In this document: piece by piece, positions 57,383 through 64,000 of the stretch
How positions within the stretch are numbered: the stretch's first letter is position 1
How the letters are laid out: every line of letters begins with the position of its first letter
Source of the DNA: Marinobacter sp. F4216
GTDB taxonomy: Bacteria; Pseudomonadota; Gammaproteobacteria; Pseudomonadales; Oleiphilaceae
DNA: 64,000 bases
Reading direction: 5' to 3'
Assembly: GCF_019931195.1 (NCBI RefSeq)
Contig: NZ_JAIOUO010000003.1
Span: 372,001 to 436,000, forward strand
Position numbers and translations under genes: made by a program
The notes under the pieces: generated by a model
Databases searched by the model: none
What the model was told of the DNA's origin: nothing
Seen by the model: only the letters and a program-made list of their open reading frames with translations

Positions 57383-58280
57383 GGACCAACCGCTGTTTCT
57401 GTGCGGACACCTTCCTTTGCTGAAGCCAGAGCCCACCCATAATCATCACCAGCCCGATGTACGTTGAGGGCAAAATCTCCTCGCCCAGGATGAAGTAGAT
57501 AAACACCAGGGACAGAAACGGCGAAATAAAAATCAGGTTACTGACTTTGGAAGTATTCTCTGCCTTTTTCATTGCATAGGACCAGAGCACGAACGCGACG
57601 CCCATTTCAAAAACGCCGACGTAAACCGCAGCGCCCACCGAAGCCATCGGATGGAACTGAATGCCCTCTGTTAACCCACAAATAAGGGCGATAACGGGCA
57701 AGGCAAAGAGGAAATTCAGAAACAGACCGACCACCGGATCCCGCTGATCACGCGTCGCGAGGATCCAGTAGGACGCCCAGATCACGGTGCTGCCCAGCGC
57801 GAGCCCCACACCAAACGGGTTGGAAAAGCTTAGCGACGTCACCGCGCCCCGGGTGGCAATCACCACCACGCCGGCATAGCAGATGAGCCCCGCCACAATG
57901 TCGACGCGACGAAGCTTGTGCCCCAGAAATGGCACAGAAAGATACGTCAGCACCAGCGCCCAGGTGTAGTTGAGTGGCTGCGCTTCCTGGGCAGGCAATC
58001 GGTCAAACGCAGCAAACAGCACAAGATAGTACAGACAGGGGTTGATCAGCCCCATTCCGAACGACTGGAGGTACTGACGCTTCCGAAGTTTGAAAACCAG
58101 ATGCCAACGGCCCTGTACCAGCAGTATGACGCCCAACACCAGCACCGACGATGCGCAGGCAATCAACAGCAACTGAACTGGCGCCAGATCCATCAACGCC
58201 AACTTGAACGCGGTCGCCACAGTCGACCACAACAACACCGTCCCAAGCCCGAACAGCATGGCCTGCTTCTGGTTGGTCAT
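57372..58280 (-). CDS. EamA/DMT-family transporter
   Basis: A 302-residue inner-membrane protein with ten predicted helices in two EamA repeats; [25 protein letters not shown] in the first and [26 protein letters not shown] in the second are typical. Family members export amino acids or metabolites; the substrate is unknown. Transcribed with the GIY-YIG gene; divergent from the TRAP-type binding lipoprotein across 105 bp. Confidence 0.9.
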   Translation of the reverse strand: MTNQKQAMLFGLGTVLLWSTVATAFKLALMDLAPVQLLLIACASSVLVLGVILLVQGRWHLVFKLRKRQYLQSFGMGLINPCLYYLVLFAAFDRLPAQEAQPLNYTWALVLTYLSVPFLGHKLRRVDIVAGLICYAGVVVIATRGAVTSLSFSNPFGVGLALGSTVIWASYWILATRDQRDPVVGLFLNFLFALPVIALICGLTEGIQFHPMASVGAAVYVGVFEMGVAFVLWSYAMKKAENTSKVSNLIFISPFLSLVFIYFILGEEILPSTYIGLVMIMGGLWLQQRKVSAQKQRLVHES

Positions 58281-58385
58281 ACAGTCTCCAAAACTCCTTC
58301 GGGCAGCATTATCCTGCCCTAATATGTTAGGTTAGCGCTCCCTTTCACTCACCCAGGCATTCGCCCAGATACCGGAGACCGGGAC

Positions 58386-59483
58386 ATGCGCCCTCTGGCA
58401 CTTTGCTTATCGCTGCTCACCACCGTGATGCTGATCATCGCTGGCTGTTCTGAGAGCCAGGAACCATCAACCAGCGATGCCAACCCTGATGCAACTCCAG
58501 ATGAGTACCCGGTAACCTGGCGCTTCGCGCTGGAAGAGATCGAGGGCAGTGTACAGCATGCCTATGCCAAGGCGTTAAAGGAGTTGGTCGAGACCCGCTC
58601 CGATGGCCGGGTCGAACTGGAGATATTCCCCTATGGTTCCCTTGGGACGTCCACCCAGCTGACGGAACTGGTACGTAACGGCTCGGTGAACCTCGCCTTC
58701 GCATCCCCGGGCCACCTGGCCAACCGAATTCCCGAAGTCGGAGTCTTCAACCTCCACTACCTGTTCCCGGACGACGAAAAGGCCATACGCAATCTGCTGA
58801 CCAGCCCGGAACTGGTTACCCGGTTCGAGCCCGCCTACGAGAAGCGGAACCTGAAACTGCTGTCCTTCGTTCCCGAGGGCTGGATGGCATGGACCGCCAA
58901 CAAGCCACTAAAATCGCCTGCCGATTTCCAGGGCATGCGCTTCCGGACCATGACCTCAGACCTGGCTGCGGAATCCTTCCGGGTGTACGGGGCTGAACCA
59001 AAACAGACACCGTTCTCGCAGGTCTACAACGATCTTCAGCTGCGCAAGACCGATGGCCAGACAAACCCGATCTTTGCCATTGAGGAAATGAATTTCTATG
59101 AGGTGCAGAGCACTCTGACACTGGGCCGGCCTGCCCAGTTCATCTCATCGGTGGTGACCAACCCGGAATGGTTGGCCTCACTTCCCGACAACCAGAAAGC
59201 CTTGCTTGAGGTGGCACTGCAAGACGTAGCCGTTATTGCATGGAATACCCAGAGGGAGCTGAACCAGTCACGCCTGGAACGGATGCTCGAAGCAACGCAA
59301 ATCAAGGTGGTTCGACTCACCGATGAGGAACGTGCGGCCTTCGCAGAAGCGAGCCGCCCCGCTCGCCAGGCCTACATGGACTCCGCCGGCACGTTCGGAA
59401 TGGAACTTCTGGATTGGCTGACCCAAAGCGGTAATACCTTCGAAAGCCACTCGGCGGCTTCATCCACCCGTAACGGGAGCTGA
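58386..59483 (+). CDS. DctP-type TRAP solute-binding lipoprotein without adjacent permease
   Basis: A 365-residue binding protein. Instead of a cleaved signal it has a lipobox LIIAGC (Cys21). The DctP fold is indicated by YPVTWRFALEE, VELEIFPYGSLGTSTQLTELVRNGSVNLAFASPG and GMRFRTMTSDLAAESF. The region NDLQLRKTDGQTNPIFAIEEMNFYEVQ matches the substrate/dimer segment. No TRAP permease lies next to it, so it either serves a transporter elsewhere or acts as a sensor. It overlaps the convergent mscS-like gene by 24 bp. Confidence 0.88.
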   Translation: MRPLALCLSLLTTVMLIIAGCSESQEPSTSDANPDATPDEYPVTWRFALEEIEGSVQHAYAKALKELVETRSDGRVELEIFPYGSLGTSTQLTELVRNGSVNLAFASPGHLANRIPEVGVFNLHYLFPDDEKAIRNLLTSPELVTRFEPAYEKRNLKLLSFVPEGWMAWTANKPLKSPADFQGMRFRTMTSDLAAESFRVYGAEPKQTPFSQVYNDLQLRKTDGQTNPIFAIEEMNFYEVQSTLTLGRPAQFISSVVTNPEWLASLPDNQKALLEVALQDVAVIAWNTQRELNQSRLERMLEATQIKVVRLTDEERAAFAEASRPARQAYMDSAGTFGMELLDWLTQSGNTFESHSAASSTRNGS

Positions 59484-60260
59484 CACGAAGCCGACGCCCG
59501 CCTCCGCCAGCACATCGGCGCCTCTGGCAGTCAGGTCGCTGATGTAACGGAACTGTTCCTGGGGTTCCAGCGGGTAGGCCTTCAGCCGGTAGAGCATTCC
59601 CCAGGGTTCGTTCTGCACTACCACCACGACCGGTTGCCAGGTTCGGGTGTACGGACTGGTGAAGGCTACGTCCCTGAGCAAATTCAGTACCTGCCGGACA
59701 TCGTGGTTGGGTTCCAGATGGAACTTGGCCACGCACATCAGGTTGTCGGTACCGCCATTACCGTTAGCCAGCAGGGCATTCCAGAGCTTGTTGTGAGGAA
59801 CCACCACCACCGAGTCATCCGGCGTGACTATCTCCGCCGCCCGGGCACCGATCGAGCGAACCTCGCCATAGTGGTCATCCACCTGAATCCAGTCACCCGG
59901 CCGGTAAGGCATCTCATACAGGATGACAATCCCGGCAAGCAGGCTGTTCACGTAATCCTTGAAGGCGAACCCCAGCACCAGCCCCAGCGCACCAAACATG
60001 GCGACCATGTTTTCGAAGGACGGCTCAATCAGGATGGGTACCACAATAATAATGGTTGCGACGATCACCAGCAGCCGAATCAGGGGCACCGAAGCCAAAA
60101 GATACAACCTCGGCTTACCACTCAGCCTGCCAGCCAGCGCCGGCAAAAGCTTCCGGGTCAGAATTATGATCGCAATCGCGACCATTACGACGACCAGTGC
60201 TTCCCCCAACGCCTGGGAACTAATCGTAGAGACGACCTCTTTCAGACCAAGATCTTCCAT
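59460..60260 (-). CDS. MscS-family mechanosensitive ion channel
   Basis: A 266-residue small-conductance channel: three membrane helices, the pore-lining segment (MFGALGLVLGFAFKDYVNSLLAG), the beta domain (YRPGDWIQVDDHYGEVRSIG, VVVVPHNKLWNALL) and a C-terminal alpha/beta part. It releases solutes on hypo-osmotic shock. GAGGGGG precedes the ATG. Its start is 12 bp after the stop of an uncharacterised gene, so the two are probably co-transcribed. Confidence 0.92.
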   Translation of the reverse strand: MEDLGLKEVVSTISSQALGEALVVVMVAIAIIILTRKLLPALAGRLSGKPRLYLLASVPLIRLLVIVATIIIVVPILIEPSFENMVAMFGALGLVLGFAFKDYVNSLLAGIVILYEMPYRPGDWIQVDDHYGEVRSIGARAAEIVTPDDSVVVVPHNKLWNALLANGNGGTDNLMCVAKFHLEPNHDVRQVLNLLRDVAFTSPYTRTWQPVVVVVQNEPWGMLYRLKAYPLEPQEQFRYISDLTARGADVLAEAGVGFVSAPVTGG

Positions 60261-60272
60261 GCCAGTACCCCC

Positions 60273-61529
60273 TCAGAAACGATCCACGGGAAAACCCCAG
60301 CTGAGCAGATGACGCCGGGTGTTCGGGTAGGCCAGATCGGTCACATGCCAGCGGTTACCAGCATCGCTGTAGTGAATAATGTCGGCCCGCTTCAGAAGCG
60401 CCAGCGCATTCGCGGTGTCCTTTCTGGAAATACCCGCCACCAGGAACAGTGACTCCTCATCAAGTCCGTCGTGCAACAACAACGCGTGAAGAACAAACCC
60501 AATCGCACGGTCTTTGCTGGACGGCATGGCTGGCAGACTCAGCTTGTCCAGAGGAACCACCCAACAACAGCGTGAGCGGGACGATTCGGATTCGCCTGAA
60601 TCCTCGGCGCCCTCTTCCGGGGCAGCCCGAAGGGCAGAGCGCCAGAGCGCCAAAGCAACCCCGTGATTGCCCCGGGAGGCAGCGGCCAGATCGCTCAGGA
60701 AACTGCTGCGCCTGATTTTATTGCCATCGAGCCGACCGCGCGCCGGCAGCACATAGAGGCCGTCGTGAGCCATACGAGCGACCAACGGGCCCGAACCTTC
60801 GTCGCCGGGCAAATACTCCAGCCATTGCCCAAGGTAGTCTGAATTAAGCGGCGCCGGGGTACAGGGTGCCGATGGCATATCCGGAACATAACTGGCCCAG
60901 AACTGCCAGCACCAACTCGAACAGCCTACAACCCCTTGCCCTGCCTTGCCGTCCGATATCCGGCGAAACAGCTCGCGAACTAGCGCCAGTCCGCGCATGT
61001 GCCGAAGCCAGAAGTCCGCCAGTTCCGGAATTACCCAGGGGCGGGACAGGTCCTGCTCATTCCACCACTGGGCAGCGTCCTCATCACTCATCAACAAGCT
61101 TTTGGGTGGCGCTATTATCCATTCGCTTCCATCGCCCTGGCCCTGCCCAATCGTCTTCCAGGAACACCGGACCAGCGCCTCGCGCATGCCTGAAAACGGT
61201 GGCGCCACAAGGAAAGAGACATCCTGCGGATTGGGAAGCTCACGCCTGCGCTGTTGAAGCTCATCGGCCAGCGTGGCCGCAAGAACGGAAAAATCGGGAT
61301 CGGGAGCGATCAATTGGCGCTGCCGGGCAGACAGTTCAGGCAGGTCATCCAGACTCTGGAAAGGTTGATCTTTGCGAGACACTCCCTCTTTCAGCTGGAC
61401 CGATATATGCCGCACCGCGTCCTTTACGGAGCGCCGGACCGACAACTCCGGAAACTCCCACTCATCCATAGGAATCAAGCCACCAGGCAAGCACGGGGTT
61501 TCGGGGGTTGAATCGTGCGTTTCGGTCAA
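60273..61529 (-). CDS. Uncharacterised protein upstream of mscS (possible degenerate ATPase plus winged helix)
   Basis: A 418-residue soluble protein with a TTG start supported by GAGGAG 8 bp upstream. I do not recognise a family. The middle (about residues 100-330) has the rhythm of an ATP-binding domain (FLVAPPFSGMREALVRCSWK, EWIIAPPKSLLM, RPWVIPELADFWLRHMRGL) but no P-loop. The C-terminal 80 residues look like a winged-helix: DEESLFLVAGISRKDTANALALLKRADIIHYSD. It is probably in one transcript with mscS, which suggests a regulatory or accessory link; this is inference only. Confidence 0.75.
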   Translation of the reverse strand: MTETHDSTPETPCLPGGLIPMDEWEFPELSVRRSVKDAVRHISVQLKEGVSRKDQPFQSLDDLPELSARQRQLIAPDPDFSVLAATLADELQQRRRELPNPQDVSFLVAPPFSGMREALVRCSWKTIGQGQGDGSEWIIAPPKSLLMSDEDAAQWWNEQDLSRPWVIPELADFWLRHMRGLALVRELFRRISDGKAGQGVVGCSSWCWQFWASYVPDMPSAPCTPAPLNSDYLGQWLEYLPGDEGSGPLVARMAHDGLYVLPARGRLDGNKIRRSSFLSDLAAASRGNHGVALALWRSALRAAPEEGAEDSGESESSRSRCCWVVPLDKLSLPAMPSSKDRAIGFVLHALLLHDGLDEESLFLVAGISRKDTANALALLKRADIIHYSDAGNRWHVTDLAYPNTRRHLLSWGFPVDRF

Positions 61530-61561
61530 GCGAACGACTCCTCAGTTGTCAGGTGCGCTGG

Positions 61562-62401
61562 CTACTCCGGGACCAGCCAATCCAGCCGGTGAGTAACGCC
61601 AAGCGCTTCGCGCCCACTCACGTCGTCCATCATGGCGGACAGACGCTCGGACAGGCCCCAGGGCGGATTGACCATCAACATGCCAGAACCGGTCATCCCC
61701 CGCTCAGGCGGATGGTCCAGGTGTACTTCGCTGCGCAGCACCTTCCGGACCGGACCCTGCTCAACGCCTTCCAGCAAGCCTTTTTCCAGGCCACTGGTGA
61801 GCACGGGATACCAGATAAGATAGACGCCATGACGGCATTTCTTCCACGCCTTCGCCAGCGCCGAGGCAACGGCCTGGTAGTCGGATTTGATTTCATAGGA
61901 CGGGTCCATCAGCACCAGCAAACGGGGCTGACGCGGAGGAAGCAGCCTGAACATGCCTTTCAGGCCGTCCTCCTGCCGGACCTTAATCCCTCTGGCACTG
62001 GCCCACTCCTCAAGCCGGGCGCCTTCGGTGGGGTGCAACTCAAACGTGGTCAAGGTGTCATCGGCCCGAAGAAAGTGGGCAAACCATGCTGGTGATCCGG
62101 GGTATCGATTGAGATCATCCGAGGCCGGGTTCAATCCGGAGAGCACACTCAACATGGGTTGCCAGTCCGCTGATGCCAGACTGCCTCGGGCCGCCCAGAC
62201 TTTCCGTATACCGTCATCGGCTTCGGCGGTTTTCCGTGCCCGGTCACTGTTCAGGTCATACACCGCACTTCCCGCATGTGTATCGATGCAAGCAATGCCG
62301 GAGGGTTTGGCCTGCATCATCGACATCGTCAGCGTCAACGCTGCGTGTTTCTGAACATCGGCGAAATTGCCGGCATGGAAGGCGTGCAGGTAACTCAGCA
62401 T
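61562..62401 (-). CDS. rlmJ: 23S rRNA (adenine(2030)-N6)-methyltransferase RlmJ
   Basis: Methylates A2030 of 23S rRNA. 279 residues, usual length. YLHAFHAGNFADVQKH is the diagnostic N-terminus, CIDTHAGSAVYDL the SAM-binding motif, and the catalytic motif IV reads DPSYE (Ser where E. coli has DPPYE, a variant seen in the family). The start at MLSYLHAF is chosen over a frame 14 codons longer. It is followed by the 418-residue gene after 32 bp on the same strand. Confidence 0.95.
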   Translation of the reverse strand: MLSYLHAFHAGNFADVQKHAALTLTMSMMQAKPSGIACIDTHAGSAVYDLNSDRARKTAEADDGIRKVWAARGSLASADWQPMLSVLSGLNPASDDLNRYPGSPAWFAHFLRADDTLTTFELHPTEGARLEEWASARGIKVRQEDGLKGMFRLLPPRQPRLLVLMDPSYEIKSDYQAVASALAKAWKKCRHGVYLIWYPVLTSGLEKGLLEGVEQGPVRKVLRSEVHLDHPPERGMTGSGMLMVNPPWGLSERLSAMMDDVSGREALGVTHRLDWLVPE

Positions 62402-62565
62402 GGATAACTCCGGATAGCCGCGGGTAAGGAAGCGTTTGCGCATCGAAGGCTAGCACCGTCCCCTTACCCTGAACAGGCCGGATCATCCCGATGACGGTAT
62501 AAACCCGCGGGCACGGTTGTTACCCTTAACAACTTACTCCCATCAGGACCAGCAGGAAGCGCACC

Positions 62566-63873
62566 TTGACCAAGCAGAACACCGATACCATCGACCAGCT
62601 CTACAGCCTGATTGCCAACGAGGAAGACGCCCGGGTGTGCAAGGACATTCCCGACGAAGCCTGCCGGGAAGTGCCCAGAAACTTCTTCCTGATCCTCGCC
62701 AGCAACGTACTGACCAAACTGGGGGACCTGCTGACGAGCCCCAAGACGGTATTGGCCTGGCTGATGAGTGCGGTGGGCGCGCCGGCCCTGGTGGCCTGGC
62801 TGGTGCCCATTCGCGAATCCGGCTCGATGCTGCCCCAGATGGTGATTGGTGCCTGGGTTCGTCGCAAGCCGGTGCGCAAATGGTTCTGGGTGATGGGCAG
62901 CTTTGGCCAAGCCGTCAGTGTGATGGCCATGGCCGCCAGCGTCTGGTTTCTGGAGGGGTACGCGGCCGGCGCGGGGATTGTTGCCGCATTGATCGCCTTT
63001 TCCCTGGCACGAGGCTTCTGCTCGGTGGCGATGAAGGACGTACAGGGAAAATGCATCCCCAAATCCCGCCGGGGCCGTCTGTCCGGCCTGGCCACCACGT
63101 TCGGCGGAACCCTGACCGTCGCCATGACGCTCCTTCTGTTCTGGGGGCAGGAAGATCCGAATGTGGCGTTTTATAGTCTGCTGCTGATGCTGGCCGCCGG
63201 GCTCTGGGTGATTGCAGGCTTTCTGTTCGCCGGTGTTCAGGAATACGAGGGCGAAACCAGTGGTGGAGGCAATGCGCTTGCAGAGGCGTTCAAGAGCCTG
63301 TCACTGTTGAAAGAGGATGCACCGTTTCGCCACTTCGTGATTACCCGGGCATTGCTGTTGTGTTCGGCCCTGGCGGCACCCTATTTCGTGGTGCTGGCCC
63401 AGCAGCAATCGGAGGGCAGCCTTCTTCTCGGTGTCTTTTTACTGGTAAGCAGTCTGGCCAGCTCCATCAGTGCCAGCGTCTGGGGCTGGATGGCGGACTC
63501 ATCCAGCCGCAAAACCATGATTCGCGGCGCCGCCATTGCCAGCGGGGTTTGCCTGGTCGTGGCTGTTACCGCCATGGCCGCGGACGATGGAACACGGAGT
63601 TCCTGGTTCTACCCCGCAGCCTTTTTCGTGCTGCAGATTGCCCACTCGGGCGTCCGGCTGGGGCGGAAAACCTATCTGGTGGACATGGCCGGCGGCAACA
63701 AGCGCACCGACTACACGGCCGTCAGCAATTCAGTGATTGGCGTTCTGCTGCTGGTGACCGGCGCCCTGACCGCGGCGATATCGGCCATCTCGGAAATCGC
63801 TGTGATTCTGGTACTGGGCTTAATGGGCGCTGCCGGCATGGTCAGCGCGCTCCGGCTGAAGGAAGTATCCTGA
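62566..63873 (+). CDS. MFS-type transporter
   Basis: A 435-residue membrane protein with about 11-12 helices and a 50-residue cytoplasmic N-terminus (KDIPDEACREVPRNFF). The loop SRRGRLSGLATTFGGTL fits the MFS helix 4-5 region. Substrate unknown. The start is TTG with AGGA 8 bp upstream; no better ATG exists before the conserved N-terminus. Divergent from rlmJ. Confidence 0.85.
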   Translation: MTKQNTDTIDQLYSLIANEEDARVCKDIPDEACREVPRNFFLILASNVLTKLGDLLTSPKTVLAWLMSAVGAPALVAWLVPIRESGSMLPQMVIGAWVRRKPVRKWFWVMGSFGQAVSVMAMAASVWFLEGYAAGAGIVAALIAFSLARGFCSVAMKDVQGKCIPKSRRGRLSGLATTFGGTLTVAMTLLLFWGQEDPNVAFYSLLLMLAAGLWVIAGFLFAGVQEYEGETSGGGNALAEAFKSLSLLKEDAPFRHFVITRALLLCSALAAPYFVVLAQQQSEGSLLLGVFLLVSSLASSISASVWGWMADSSSRKTMIRGAAIASGVCLVVAVTAMAADDGTRSSWFYPAAFFVLQIAHSGVRLGRKTYLVDMAGGNKRTDYTAVSNSVIGVLLLVTGALTAAISAISEIAVILVLGLMGAAGMVSALRLKEVS

Positions 63874-63885
63874 GGCGCCCATTCG

Positions 63886-63914
63886 CTGAGGCCGGGAGGC
63901 CTCAGATGGTTTTT
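63886..63914. terminator. Terminator between the MFS and DUF4870-like genes
   Basis: CTGAGGCC-GGGA-GGCCTCAG, an 8-bp perfect stem with a GGGA loop, followed by a T-run (TTTTT at 63910) on the plus strand. It overlaps the stop of the convergent gene, so it mainly ends the MFS transcript. Confidence 0.75.
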
Positions 63915-64000
63915 CCGTCATTCAGGGCCAGCGCCCCTTTGACAATGCGGTAGATCATCCAGATGGACACACCCAGCAGGATGAACCAGCCAATAATGAG
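63902..64000 (-). CDS. C-terminal end of a small membrane protein, DUF4870-like (cut by window edge)
   Basis: The last 32 codons are visible, reading LIIGWFILLGVSIWMIYR then IVKGALALNDGKTI. A membrane helix followed by a conserved YRIVKG...LN tail is typical of DUF4870-type proteins. The start lies beyond the window. Confidence 0.65.
   Translation of the reverse strand, partial: LIIGWFILLGVSIWMIYRIVKGALALNDGKTI

Overview
The window is a compact, moderately GC-rich bacterial chromosome segment with no rRNA, tRNA, CRISPR, prophage or intact insertion sequence that I can see. Gene content and order are gammaproteobacterial and strongly Pseudomonas-like: tsaE-nnrD / queG / orn / rsgA / psd, fimX-serB-parC, parE, and a complete atuR-atuABCDEFGH cluster. 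From the protein sequences I infer a marine Marinobacter-type organism. That is an inference from family resemblance, not a database match.

Layout. 1-8.3 kb holds housekeeping genes: the tsaE start (cut by the window edge), NAD(P)HX repair, queuosine synthesis, oligoribonuclease, the ribosome GTPase RsgA, phosphatidylserine decarboxylase, and the whole EF-P lysylation set (efp-epmA on the minus strand, epmB divergent). 8.5-12.7 kb holds a PilZ-like conserved protein followed by a FimX orthologue (type IV pilus, c-di-GMP effector). 12.7-24.3 kb holds serB, parC, parE and, between them, a YpfJ metallopeptidase, YceI plus cytochrome b561, and an SLC13-type permease. 23.8-27 kb holds a lipoprotein subtilase translationally coupled to a PrcB-like lipoprotein. 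27-31.3 kb is a TRAP operon (fused permease, binding protein, TatT-like lipoprotein) that looks like a TPAT system.

31.5-43.7 kb is the acyclic terpene utilization (citronellol/geraniol) cluster. It has a divergent TetR repressor and operator-like inverted repeats in the shared promoter region. Two roughly 98-bp structured palindromic elements flank atuE inside this operon. They share a core in opposite orientation but have completely different, perfectly self-complementary outer arms. This is the most unusual structure I found.

43.8-54.4 kb holds a quinone oxidoreductase, a membrane-anchored BLUF photoreceptor, a TRIC-family membrane protein, a purine permease with apt, a FAH-family enzyme, an ABC1/UbiB kinase, a zinc-cysteine-less sirtuin with a SIRT5-like signature, and the divergent D-2-hydroxyglutarate dehydrogenase / serA pair. 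54.4-64 kb holds an OmpA-like lipoprotein, two alpha/beta hydrolases, a URI GIY-YIG protein, an EamA exporter, an orphan TRAP binding lipoprotein, an MscS channel with an uncharacterised partner, rlmJ, an MFS transporter and the tail of a DUF4870-like membrane protein.

Gene starts were moved from the longest open frame where family alignment or a Shine-Dalgarno site argued for it; these choices are stated in the entries.
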